NCBI GenBank assembly: GCA_963846475.1
Contig: CAWJVZ010000004.1
Span: 806,001 to 870,000, forward strand
Length of the DNA: 64,000 bases
Direction of reading: 5' to 3'
Origin: DASWJZ01 sp963846475
GTDB lineage: Bacteria > Pseudomonadota > Alphaproteobacteria > Rhizobiales > Afifellaceae
Position 1 is the stretch's first letter. Every line of letters begins with the position of its first letter. Positions 48,276-56,734 of this stretch are shown piece by piece. The position numbers and the translations under genes are program-made. Below the pieces are notes generated by a model. The model saw only the letters and a program-made list of their open reading frames with translations. It was not told where the DNA came from and made no database searches.

Positions 48276-48794
48276 TTAGCGTCGGATCACCCGAGTGTCG
48301 CGGAGGATCTGTTCGACGGAAGGAAACGGATCGCCGTCCATTCCGGGTATAGGGCCGGGAGCGCTTGGCGGCGAGAGCGTCTCGCCTGCCGCGGCGACGA
48401 CGATCCGCCCCACCATCCCCGCATGCTCGTGCGGGATACAGAAATAGTCGTAGGTGCCGGGCACCTGCAGGACGACCGAGAAGGATTCTTCCGGCAGGAG
48501 ATAGTCGGAATTCCACGGCTCGGCGCCTTCGGGAATGCGCATGACATGAGCGTCATTGCCGGGATGGTAGGCGGTGGCGGTATGGGAGTTGCCGGCGTCG
48601 CGGTTCGTCCAGCGCACCGTCTGGCCGGGGCGCACCAGTGCGCCTATCGGCTCGAACCAGACCCGCGAGCCGTCGGCATTGCCGCGCATGTCGATGTCGA
48701 CCGTCTCGCCGCCGGCCGCTCTTGCGCCGGCGAAGGGCAGACCGGCGAGGATTCCCCCGCCGATCCGCAGCACGTCGCGTCGCGACGGCCTCAC
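48276..48794 (-). CDS. Tat-exported cupredoxin (plastocyanin/azurin-like), 172 aa, GTG start
   Basis: Blue-copper-type protein. N-terminal twin-arginine signal (RPSRRDVLRIGGGILAGLPF). The copper ligands fit H71 (NSHTATAYHP) and C119-x2-H122-x4-M127 (YFCIPHEHAGMVG). Tat export suits a cofactor-containing periplasmic protein. The C-terminal 40 residues are Pro-rich. GTG 48794 overlaps the stop of the TTHB210-like gene (GTGA), placing it in the sigma-factor operon. It may act as electron carrier or copper store. Confidence 0.85.
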   Translation of the reverse strand: MRPSRRDVLRIGGGILAGLPFAGARAAGGETVDIDMRGNADGSRVWFEPIGALVRPGQTVRWTNRDAGNSHTATAYHPGNDAHVMRIPEGAEPWNSDYLLPEESFSVVLQVPGTYDYFCIPHEHAGMVGRIVVAAAGETLSPPSAPGPIPGMDGDPFPSVEQILRDTRVIRR

Positions 48795-49201
48795 TGTGCG
48801 ACCCGCGCCTCGTCGGCAGCCGGCACATGCCACAGCACGACGTGGGCGTGCGGCTTCTCCACGCCGGGATGGCCGGCGTTGAAATAGACGTCGACGTGGT
48901 CGACCTCGCCGCCCGGGGCCGAAAGATCCTCGAACCGCTTGTCGGGCGTGAGATCCTCCACCGGCAGCATGTAGATCGTGCTGACCAGCTTGCCGTCGTG
49001 GTCGTAGGCGAGGAACGGCCCGGCCGGCAGCGTATTCGGGTCCACGTAAAGCTGGCCGACACCGGGCAGGAAATCGGGCAGCTTCACGAGCTCGCTGACC
49101 TTCTTGTAGTCGCCTCCCGGAGGAGCGGTTTCGACGGCCAGCGCCGGCATGGCGAAGAGCGCCAGGGCGGCCCCGAACGCAAGCGTACATGCGACTTTCA
49201 T
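48791..49201 (-). CDS. TTHB210-like exported protein, 136 aa
   Basis: Signal peptide (VACTLAFGAALALFAMPALA) and then the pattern GVGQLYVDPNTLPAGPFLAY, DGKLVSTIYMLP and VDHVDVYFNAGHPGVEKPH-AHVVLWHV, which I recall from TTHB210-type proteins (also annotated DUF5602). In Thermus, TTHB210 is controlled by an ECF sigma factor/anti-sigma pair encoded next to it; here an ECF sigma gene lies directly upstream. His-rich end (GHPGVEKPHAH) may bind metal. ATG 49201 is chosen for AGGGAAG upstream; 49213 is the alternative. Confidence 0.7.
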   Translation of the reverse strand: MKVACTLAFGAALALFAMPALAVETAPPGGDYKKVSELVKLPDFLPGVGQLYVDPNTLPAGPFLAYDHDGKLVSTIYMLPVEDLTPDKRFEDLSAPGGEVDHVDVYFNAGHPGVEKPHAHVVLWHVPAADEARVAQ

Positions 49202-49254
49202 GCTTCCCTCCATCGTTGACCCGAACGGGTCTTCAAATTGGTGAAATCTTCAGG

Positions 49255-49986
49255 TCATGGGGCGGCGGCCACGCCGAACCGGGCCAGCACAGCTTCGGTG
49301 AAGCGGGCGCAGCGGCGTCCGGCGAAGGGGAAGGCATCGGCGAGCGCGTTGCCCATCTCCGCCTCGACGGATTTCCGCAGCAGTCGCTTTGCCCGGTGCA
49401 GCCGCGTCTTCACCGTCGCTTCGGGGATGCCGAGCTGGTCCGCGGTTTCCTGCACGCTCATGTCGTCGAGCGCGCGCATCACGAAGACGATGCGGAATGG
49501 ATCCGGCAGCGCATCGATGGCGCCCTCAAGCAGCCCGGCAATCTGCCGGCGCGCCAGGCTCTTTTCCGGATCGGCATCTCCCGACGGCGACGGGAACGGG
49601 ATCACCCGGGCAGCGTCGTCGGACGAGACCTGCTCGGCCTTCGAAAGCTCGACGGTGTCGCGCTTGCGGCGGAGCCGCCCCAGCGCTTCGTTCAGCGCGA
49701 TCCTGGTCAGCCAGGTTGAGACCGTGGACTGGCCGCGGAACTCGGCGAGTTTCTGGAAGGCGCGGAGATAGGTCTCCTGCAGCACGTCCTCCGCCTCGCT
49801 GTCGTTGCGCAAAACCGTCCGCGCCAGCCGGTAGAGCCGGGCATTGTTGCGCTCCATGATCTCGCGAAGCGCGACCGCATCGCCCACCCTGGCGCGATCG
49901 ACGAGAGCGCCTTCCGAAAGTGATTTCGCATTCAAGAGCGATAGTGCTGCCATGTCGGACATCTGCGAACTCTCTTGTCTCGCCAT
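49255..49986 (-). CDS. ECF-type RNA polymerase sigma factor, 243 aa
   Basis: Region 2 is seen at NARLYRLARTVLRNDSEAED-VLQETYLRAF and region 4 at MRALDDMSVQETADQLGIPE-ATVKTRLHRAKRLL. A 30-residue C-terminal extension (FPFAGRRCARFTEAVLARFG) with one Cys follows. No anti-sigma gene of usual type is adjacent; the TTHB210-like and cupredoxin genes follow in the same operon and are likely targets. Starts at 49986 or ATG 49962, the latter with AAGAGAG upstream. Confidence 0.88.
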   Translation of the reverse strand: MARQESSQMSDMAALSLLNAKSLSEGALVDRARVGDAVALREIMERNNARLYRLARTVLRNDSEAEDVLQETYLRAFQKLAEFRGQSTVSTWLTRIALNEALGRLRRKRDTVELSKAEQVSSDDAARVIPFPSPSGDADPEKSLARRQIAGLLEGAIDALPDPFRIVFVMRALDDMSVQETADQLGIPEATVKTRLHRAKRLLRKSVEAEMGNALADAFPFAGRRCARFTEAVLARFGVAAAP

Positions 49987-50123
49987 TGGATGCCAGATCC
50001 CCGGGAAAGTTCCCGATCGAATTTTTTCTCCGCTCGTTTGCAGCGGTCAGGGAGGCGCGTCTGCGCCCAGCCCTGGCGCATATGGCGGCGCGTCGCCGGC
50101 GTGCTCCCGGCAAAGTGAGCTCC

Positions 50124-50741
50124 ATGGACCAGAACGTCGATTGGAAAGCGTGGCGCCGGCAGACCCGGGAACGGCTGATCGCGGAGCGGCTGACCCGCAG
50201 CGCGGCGGAGCGCGAGGACATCGCAAGGCGCGTCTGCGCAAAACTGGACCTCTTCGCCGGATTGAGCCCGGGCGAGATCGTCTCCTTCTATTGGCCGGTC
50301 AAGGGCGAGCTCGACCTGCGGAAATGGATTCTTGGCCTGCATGAGCGCGGCATCCGCTCCGCCCTCCCCGTGGTGACCGTCAAGCATAGGCCGATGCAGT
50401 TCCGCCTCTGGGCGCCGGGTGCAAAGATGGAGCGGGGGATCTGGAACATCCCCGTCCCGGCCGACGCAACGCCCGTCGCGCCGGATCTGGTCATCGCGCC
50501 GCTTGTCGGCTTCGACGGTGCCTGCTTCCGCCTGGGTTATGGCGGCGGCTATTTCGACCGGACGCTGGCGGAGCTCCAGCCCAAGCCCAGGACGATCGGC
50601 GTGGGGACCTCATCGTCGCGGCTGGCCTCGATCTATCCGCAGCTTCACGACGTGCCGATGGATCTCATCGTGACAGAGGATCTCGTCATCCCCAGGGGTG
50701 AGCGTGGCGGAGACGGCCGGCGGCCCAAAGTCCCGGGATGA
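50124..50741 (+). CDS. 5-formyltetrahydrofolate cyclo-ligase, 205 aa
   Basis: Converts 5-formyl-THF to 5,10-methenyl-THF with ATP. The family signature is present: basic N-terminal helix (WKAWRRQTRERLIAERLTRS), VSFYWPVKGELD, PDLVIAPLVGFDGACFRLGY-GGGYFDRTL with the Gly-rich nucleotide loop, and 'PMDLIVTEDLVIPRG'. Start ATG 50124 (MDQNVDWK). A fragment of this gene recurs at 48212. Confidence 0.92.
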   Translation: MDQNVDWKAWRRQTRERLIAERLTRSAAEREDIARRVCAKLDLFAGLSPGEIVSFYWPVKGELDLRKWILGLHERGIRSALPVVTVKHRPMQFRLWAPGAKMERGIWNIPVPADATPVAPDLVIAPLVGFDGACFRLGYGGGYFDRTLAELQPKPRTIGVGTSSSRLASIYPQLHDVPMDLIVTEDLVIPRGERGGDGRRPKVPG

Positions 50742-50789
50742 CGCGGCACCAAGTCTGCAGCGTCATCAACTACGAGGGCACGAGCAGCC

Positions 50790-52382
50790 CTACTCCAGCA
50801 AATCTACTCCTTCGAAGGCGTGGCGGCCGAGCGGGTCCATCTTGAAGCCGACGACGTTCGCCCGCGTCGCCGCGAAAACCACCCCGTGGGCGAGCGGCAT
50901 CCACGGCGCTTCCTCGTGGAAGATGATCTGGGCCTCGCGATAGAGCTTTTCGCGCGCCGCCTGGTCGGGCGTGAGCTTGGCCTCGGTTACCAGCTTGTCA
51001 AAGTCGGGGTCGCACCATTTGGCGATGTTGTTGCCGCCCGGCCGCGCGGCGACGCAGCCTAGGAGCACGCTGAAGAAATTGTCGGGGTCGCCGTTGTCGC
51101 CGGTCCAGCCGTAGAGCGCCATGGACGGCTCGCCGGCCTGCAGCCTGGCGCGGTAGCTGCTCCATTCGTCGGTGACGAGGTTGGCGCGGATGCCGATGCG
51201 CGCCAGATCCGCCTGGATCAGCTCGGCGACGCGCCTGCCGTTCGGATTGTAGGGCCGGCTCACCGGCATGTACCAGAGGTCGGTCTCGAAGCCGTGCGGC
51301 AGGCCGGCCTCGACGAGGAGCTTTTGGGCGGCGGCGGGATCGTAGGGATAATCCGCAACGTCGTTGTTGTAGGACCACAAGGTCGGCGGGATGGGATTTT
51401 TGGCGGCGACGCCGGCGCCCTGATAGATCGCCTCGACGATCGTCGACTTGTCGACCGCCATGTTCACGGCGCGACGAACGCGCACGTCGTCAAAGGGCGG
51501 CTTCGTCGTGTTCATGGCGAGATAGCCGATGTTGAGGCCCTCCTGGCGGAGGAATTTCAGGTTCGGGTCGGCGGCTATCTTCGCCTCGTCGTCGGCACTC
51601 GGAAACGCGATGACATGGCACTCGCCGACGCGGAGCTTGGTGAGGCGCACGGCGGCCGTCGGCGTGATGGAGAAGACGAGATTGTCGATCGGCTGCTTGC
51701 CGCCCCAATAGTCGGCGAAGGCGCGGTAGCGGACGGCTATGTCCTTCTGAAAGCCGGCAAAGGCGAAGGAGCCGGTGCCGATCGGCTCGGCATCGAATTT
51801 TTCCGGCGTTCCCGCCTGCATCAGCCGGTCGGCATATTCGGCCGACTGGACGACATTGAACGGCATCGCGAGGTCGGCCAGGAAGGGCGCCTCCGGGCGG
51901 GTGAGGGTGAAGCGGATGGTGTAGTCGTCGAGCTTCTCCACCGACTTCAGGAGCTCGGGCATGCCCATGTCCTTGAAGTAGTCGTAATCGGTGCCGAGCA
52001 CGTCGTGGTAGGGGTGGTCCTCCTTCCACTGCCGCTCGATGGAGAACAGCACGTCGTCCGCATTCATCTCGCGGGTCGGGGTGAAGGACTTGTTGGAGTG
52101 GAACTTGACGCCGCGGCGCAGATGAAAGGTGTATTGCGTCCCGTCCGGCGAAATCTCCCAGGATTCCGCCAGACCCGGCTGGATCTCCGTCGATCCCGGC
52201 GGGAACTCGACGAGGTTGTTGAAGAACGGCCGCGCCGCGCTGATGCCGGTCATGGTCGTCATCGTCTGCGGGTTGAGCGATTCCGGATTGCCCTCCGAGC
52301 AGAAGACCAGCGTCTTGGCAGAGGCAAGTCCGGCGCAGAGCGCGATGCAGGCAGCCAGCGGCGCCACTCTCCCTATCCGCAT
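50790..52382 (-). CDS. Peptide/nickel-type ABC transporter solute-binding protein (SBP family 5), 530 aa
   Basis: Periplasmic binding protein of the DppA/OppA class. Signal peptide (RIGRVAPLAACIALCAGLAS), then KTLVFCSEGNPESLNPQTMT and the family phrase 'ADDVLFSIERQWKEDHPYHD', 'VRVRRAVNMAVDKSTIVEAI'. No permease or ATPase genes lie next to it; it follows a histidine kinase gene by 1 nt, so it might supply a ligand signal or serve a remote transporter. Start ATG 52382 has GGAGGGAG upstream. Confidence 0.9.
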   Translation of the reverse strand: MRIGRVAPLAACIALCAGLASAKTLVFCSEGNPESLNPQTMTTMTGISAARPFFNNLVEFPPGSTEIQPGLAESWEISPDGTQYTFHLRRGVKFHSNKSFTPTREMNADDVLFSIERQWKEDHPYHDVLGTDYDYFKDMGMPELLKSVEKLDDYTIRFTLTRPEAPFLADLAMPFNVVQSAEYADRLMQAGTPEKFDAEPIGTGSFAFAGFQKDIAVRYRAFADYWGGKQPIDNLVFSITPTAAVRLTKLRVGECHVIAFPSADDEAKIAADPNLKFLRQEGLNIGYLAMNTTKPPFDDVRVRRAVNMAVDKSTIVEAIYQGAGVAAKNPIPPTLWSYNNDVADYPYDPAAAQKLLVEAGLPHGFETDLWYMPVSRPYNPNGRRVAELIQADLARIGIRANLVTDEWSSYRARLQAGEPSMALYGWTGDNGDPDNFFSVLLGCVAARPGGNNIAKWCDPDFDKLVTEAKLTPDQAAREKLYREAQIIFHEEAPWMPLAHGVVFAATRANVVGFKMDPLGRHAFEGVDLLE

Positions 52383-52383
52383 G

Positions 52384-54747
52384 TCAGGCTCCCTCCAGGA
52401 CCAGGCGGCGCTCGCCGGCGGCATCCGGCGGAGCTTCCGCCACGGTCTTGGGAATGTCGATGGTGAAGCGCGTGCCCTCGCCCACGCGGCTGTCGAGCCG
52501 GATGTGCCCCTGCAGCCGGCTGGTCACGAGATTGTAGACGATATGCAGGCCGAGGCCGGTGCTGCCGGTGCTCCGGCCGGTGGTGAAGAAAGGGTCGAAG
52601 ACCTTGCCGAGGTTTTCCGGGGGAATGCCCTTGCCGTCGTCGGCGAAGACGATGCGCAGCATCTCAGGCCGCGGCTCGCTCACCCGGATCGACAGCCGGC
52701 CGGACTCGCCCTCAGCATAGGCATGTGCCTTGGCGTTCACCAGGAGGTTGGTCAGCACCTGGCCGAGCGCGCCGGGATAGGTATCGACGACGATCCCCGG
52801 CGGGCAGTCGATTGAAACCTCGTGCTTGGTCTTGCGGAGCACCGGGCCGAGGCTGGTGAGCAGATCCTGCAGCCAGTCCGCCATGTCGAACTTCCGCCGC
52901 TCGCCGCTCGCCTGGTCGGCCGCCACCTGCTTGAAGCTGTGCACCAGGTCGGCGGCGCGGGTAAGGTTGGCGAACAGGAGCTGCGTTCCCTCGCGCATGC
53001 GCTCGACGAAGCGCTCCAGCACGGAGCGCTGCAGCCGGCCGGTGGCGGCCGCATCGGCGAATCGCCGGGCTTCGTCGCCGATCAAGGTGGAGGTGGTGAG
53101 CGCGATGCCCAGCGGCGTGTTGATCTCGTGGGCGACGCCGGCGACGAGCTGGCCGAGCGAGGCGAGCTTTTCCGCCTGGATCAGATCGGTCTGCGTCTTC
53201 TGCAGCTCCGCCAGCGCCTTGTCCGCCCGGTCCTTGGCCTTGCGGAGCGCCCGTTCGCGGCGACCGATCTCGGTGATGAAGACATTGGTGGCGCGCGCCA
53301 TGTCGCCAAGCTCGTCGCGCCGGTCAAAGCCGGCGATCGGCCCGGCCTCGGAATTCTCGGCGAGCTCCATCATGCTCTGCTGCAGGCGCTTCAGCGGCCG
53401 GGTGATCGACCGCGCCACGGCGAGCCCGGTGACCGAGCCGAGCAGCAGGCCGGTCGCCGCCCCGAAAATCAGGATGTTGCGAACCAGCGCGCCGATCCGC
53501 TCGGCGTTGCGGGTCAGCATGGAATCGAGGAAGCGGGCGCCCTCGATCATCCGCGAAGCGCCGGCGTCCATGTCGGTGAGGATACGGTTCTGCTCGTTCA
53601 GTCCGTCGATCGTCGTCGCCAGGCCCTGCCGCCACTGATCGACGGCGTCGATCATCTCCGTCTGGATCAGCGGCGAGATCGGCAGCGACTGCACCGTCTC
53701 ACCGAGCGCCAGGCTCTCGTCGAGCGCAGCGGCGGCGGCAGCGGTGTCGCGACTCTCCAGCGCGGCCGCCGTGCGGCTGCCGAGCTTCATCGCCTCGATG
53801 GCGATGTTCTGCGTCGCCTGTTCGGTCTCGCCGGCCTGGACGGAATAGGTCAGCAGGTCGGCCACCTCGTCGTGCAGCGTCCGCTGCTCGGCCGAATGGA
53901 TCTTTAGAAGACGCTCCACCCAATCGGCGAGCTTCTGCCCGGGTATGCTGCCGCTGCGGGCCGCCTCCGCGGCAAGCGTCGCGTCGGCGACCGGTGCGAG
54001 GCTCGTCTCGTAGACCACGTAGAGGCGCGCCAGGTCGGCGGCCGCGTCCTCGCGTCCCGCCGCTACGAGCGAGGCGGACAGCGCGGCGTCGGCGCTCCGC
54101 ATCCGCTCGATCTGGAATGCCCAGCCGTCGCTTGAACCCTCGCCCAGCCGCGGCGGCCCCTCGCCTTTCGCCTGTGCCAGCTCGACGGCGGCGATGGCCG
54201 CGCCGAGCTCCTGCGCGCGGTCGACGATATCGCGGGCGACGCGGAGCTTTCTGTCGCCGTCGCTGAGCGAAGCGACGATATCGGCGTTCGATTCGTGCTG
54301 GCGGGCGCGCGCCTGGTCGGTCAGGTCGATGAGCGTGTCGGCGCGGTCGGCCATCGCCGCGACCAAACCGTCGTTGCGGATGGTGACGTCGAGGAATGCG
54401 CGCATGCGGTTGCCGTAATGCTTCAGCGATTCGCTCGCTTCCCGCGTCGCCTGGGCGTGCTGGGGATCGCGCACGACGGCGGCAAGCCGCTGCAGATCGA
54501 AGCGGGCCTGCTCGGCATAGCTGAGGAAGAGCTCGTAGTGGCGGGTGCGGTCGCCGCGCGTGGATTCCAGGAAATCGTCGCGTGCGCTGCGCGCCGCCAG
54601 GAGGTTGCGATAGATGGTGCCGGCCAGCACGGCGCCGCTGCGGGCGCGGTCGGCCTCATTCAACAGCACAAGCGCGGCGAGCGCGATCGCTGCCGCGATG
54701 GTGATGGGAATACCGCCGACCAAAAAGATCCGATAGGTAATGCGCAT
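52384..54747 (-). CDS. Membrane sensor histidine kinase with large periplasmic domain, 787 aa
   Basis: Two membrane helices (residues 8-29 and 425-445) enclose a roughly 395-residue helical sensor domain; then HAMP (about 446-500), coiled coil, HisKA with phospho-acceptor H540 (VAGVAHEINTPLG) and HATPase (DDGKGIPPENLGKVF, TGLGLHIVYNLV). It resembles ligand-sensing kinases that pair with periplasmic binding proteins; the SBP gene follows directly. No response regulator is adjacent. The start is uncertain: ATG 54747 gives a natural first helix, but ATG 54891 overlaps the GNAT stop. Confidence 0.88.
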   Translation of the reverse strand: MRITYRIFLVGGIPITIAAAIALAALVLLNEADRARSGAVLAGTIYRNLLAARSARDDFLESTRGDRTRHYELFLSYAEQARFDLQRLAAVVRDPQHAQATREASESLKHYGNRMRAFLDVTIRNDGLVAAMADRADTLIDLTDQARARQHESNADIVASLSDGDRKLRVARDIVDRAQELGAAIAAVELAQAKGEGPPRLGEGSSDGWAFQIERMRSADAALSASLVAAGREDAAADLARLYVVYETSLAPVADATLAAEAARSGSIPGQKLADWVERLLKIHSAEQRTLHDEVADLLTYSVQAGETEQATQNIAIEAMKLGSRTAAALESRDTAAAAAALDESLALGETVQSLPISPLIQTEMIDAVDQWRQGLATTIDGLNEQNRILTDMDAGASRMIEGARFLDSMLTRNAERIGALVRNILIFGAATGLLLGSVTGLAVARSITRPLKRLQQSMMELAENSEAGPIAGFDRRDELGDMARATNVFITEIGRRERALRKAKDRADKALAELQKTQTDLIQAEKLASLGQLVAGVAHEINTPLGIALTTSTLIGDEARRFADAAATGRLQRSVLERFVERMREGTQLLFANLTRAADLVHSFKQVAADQASGERRKFDMADWLQDLLTSLGPVLRKTKHEVSIDCPPGIVVDTYPGALGQVLTNLLVNAKAHAYAEGESGRLSIRVSEPRPEMLRIVFADDGKGIPPENLGKVFDPFFTTGRSTGSTGLGLHIVYNLVTSRLQGHIRLDSRVGEGTRFTIDIPKTVAEAPPDAAGERRLVLEGA

Positions 54748-54887
54748 GACGCCAGCCGCGCCCGCCTGTGCCGGGCCGGCGCGCATCCTACCAGAGCGGG
54801 GCGGCGGCGGGCGAGATGCGTCGGCGTCGCGCGCACCGCCGCTTGCATAGGCCAGCTGGTCAATCGGCGGGCCGGTCGCCGCAGCCC

Positions 54888-55463
54888 TCATGCTGCCGAC
54901 TTCAGCCGGACGGGAAGACGCTTGCGCATCTGCAGAAGCGGTATGAAACCGTCATCGACCCGCAGCGCCAGCCGGCGCACCGGCCGGAAGCCAAGGCTGC
55001 GATAGAGGATCTCTGCCGAGGACGGGACGACGAACTCGGCAGCGTCGTGGCCGGCGCGGGCGGCATCGGCCTCCACATGCGCCAGCAGATCGGCAGCTGC
55101 CGCGCGGCGGCCGCCATCGGGATCGAGAAAGAAACCGCGCACCAGCACGGTGCCGGCATCGAGCGACAGGGCCGCGGCACGGCCGTCCGCTTCCACCAGC
55201 CGGTGGGCGGGAAAGCTGAGCGGCAAGAGGGACCAGCCGGCGCCGGCGATCAGCTCGCCGCCGCTGTCGGCCACAAAATAGCGCCCATCACGAATGAGGT
55301 CGGGGTCGACGTCCGGCAGCGCGGCGGTGAAGGCGCGGAGCCAGGCGAGCGGATCGCCCGCCATTTCAAACGACAGCAGCGAGGCAAACCGCAGATCGCG
55401 GATCATGCCGCCTTCCGATTTCTCGGCGCGGCGGATGGCGAAGGAACGCTGGGCTTCCGGCAC
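54888..55463 (-). CDS. GNAT-family N-acetyltransferase, 191 aa
   Basis: Acetyl-CoA-dependent transferase fold: strands around RYFVADSGGELIAGAGWSLL, the central strand VLVRGFFLDPDGGRRAAAAD with the acetyl-CoA loop (DGGRRAAAADLL), and the late 'PSSAEILYRSLGFRPVRRLA'. Substrate not predictable. Its stop overlaps an ATG that could begin the kinase. Confidence 0.78.
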   Translation of the reverse strand: MPEAQRSFAIRRAEKSEGGMIRDLRFASLLSFEMAGDPLAWLRAFTAALPDVDPDLIRDGRYFVADSGGELIAGAGWSLLPLSFPAHRLVEADGRAAALSLDAGTVLVRGFFLDPDGGRRAAAADLLAHVEADAARAGHDAAEFVVPSSAEILYRSLGFRPVRRLALRVDDGFIPLLQMRKRLPVRLKSAA

Positions 55464-55484
55464 TTCAATGCTCCGGAGGCCGGA

Positions 55485-55871
55485 TCAGCGCGAGGCGATC
55501 TGCGGCGCAGGCATGCGGACCAGCACTGTGGTCGCTAAGCCGCTCTGGTAGCTCGTGAGGACGCTCCGCACCGGCCGCGCCGTCGAGCCATCGGCCCTGA
55601 CCAGGCAGGGCGGCGCGATTTCGGGCCATTTCTGGCCGGCGCAGCGGGTGGCGACGAGGAGGTCGCCCTTCCGCGCCGCTTCTACCGGAGCTGCAACTGC
55701 ACCCGGCAGCGCCGAAAATGCGACGGCGATGCGATCGGCGGCGATATCGGTCGCCGAAGCCGCCTCGACGGCCCGCGCGCTGGCATGGAACGGGGCCGAG
55801 GTGAGGCTGGCGAGCATCGCGCCAATTCCCACCAGGGCTGCGGCGGCCAGGATTTTGCTCGACTTCGGCAT
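55485..55871 (-). CDS. Exported hypothetical protein, 128 aa
   Basis: N-terminal signal or anchor (SSKILAAAALVGIGAMLASL). The mature part has two cysteines (ATRCAGQKWPEIAPPCLVRA) likely to form a disulfide, followed by 'RPVRSVLTSYQSGLATTVLV'. Reminiscent of short exported proteins in Hyphomicrobiales; no function known. AGGAGG lies 7 nt before ATG 55871. Confidence 0.65.
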   Translation of the reverse strand: MPKSSKILAAAALVGIGAMLASLTSAPFHASARAVEAASATDIAADRIAVAFSALPGAVAAPVEAARKGDLLVATRCAGQKWPEIAPPCLVRADGSTARPVRSVLTSYQSGLATTVLVRMPAPQIASR

Positions 55872-56014
55872 TGCGGCGTCCTCCTGAGCCTCGATCGGGC
55901 TCTCTAATGACGCCAAGCTAAACGTGGATCTTTTCGCCTCTCATGCGCGCACTTGGCGAAATCGTTTCTTCCGGCCCGGCAATGTTTCGTCGAGCCGTCC
56001 TGCGAAGAAACAAA

Positions 56015-56734
56015 TCAGCTTTCGGTCGCGTCGGGCGAGAACACGTAGCCGGCGCCGCGCACGGTTTTTATGACGCGCGGATGCGCCGGGTCCGGCTCGA
56101 TTTTTCGGCGGATGCGGGTGATGCGCACGTCGATGGCGCGATCGAACGCCTCCGAATCGCGCGCCTGGGCGAGATCCAGGAGCCGCTCGCGGGTCAGCAC
56201 ACGCTTGGGGTTCTCGGCGAACGCCTTGAGCAGGCTGAACTCGGAGGCGGTGAGCGGATGCTCGTTGCCCTCCTCGTCGCGAAGCGTGCGGGCATCGAGG
56301 TCGAGCCATTTGGTGCCGAGCTTCACGGTCTTGTTGGGGGTCCCGGGGAGACCTGGGGGGCCGGCGGCGCTGCGGCGCAGCACGGAACGCACGCGCGCCA
56401 GCAGCTCGCGGAGCTCGGCGGGCTTGGCGAGATAGTCGTCGGCACCGAGCTCCAGCCCGACGACGCGGTCGATCGGGCTTGCCGTCGCCGTCAGCATGAT
56501 GATCGGCACATTGCCGGATTGCTTGAGATGGCGGATCAGCGACAGCCCATCCTCCTCCGGCATGTTGAGATCGAGGATGACGAGATCCGGCCGGGCTTTG
56601 GCGACCGCGGCGCGGAGCGACTTGCCGCCGTCGCAGAGCGTCACCTGGAAGCCCTGCATCTTCAGATAATCGCCGATCATGTCGCGGGCTGCCGCCTCGT
56701 CGTCGACGACATAAATGTGCTGCACCTGGCTCAT
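56015..56734 (-). CDS. OmpR-family response regulator, 239 aa
   Basis: Receiver domain with D11/D12, phospho-acceptor D55 (VILDLNMPEEDG) and K104 (DDYLAKP); winged-helix output domain from about residue 137 (LTASEFSLLKAFAENPKRVL, VDVRITRIRRKIEPD, VRGAGYVF). Start ATG 56734 overlaps the stop of the kinase gene (ATGA), so kinase and regulator form a pair. Confidence 0.93.
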   Translation of the reverse strand: MSQVQHIYVVDDEAAARDMIGDYLKMQGFQVTLCDGGKSLRAAVAKARPDLVILDLNMPEEDGLSLIRHLKQSGNVPIIMLTATASPIDRVVGLELGADDYLAKPAELRELLARVRSVLRRSAAGPPGLPGTPNKTVKLGTKWLDLDARTLRDEEGNEHPLTASEFSLLKAFAENPKRVLTRERLLDLAQARDSEAFDRAIDVRITRIRRKIEPDPAHPRVIKTVRGAGYVFSPDATES

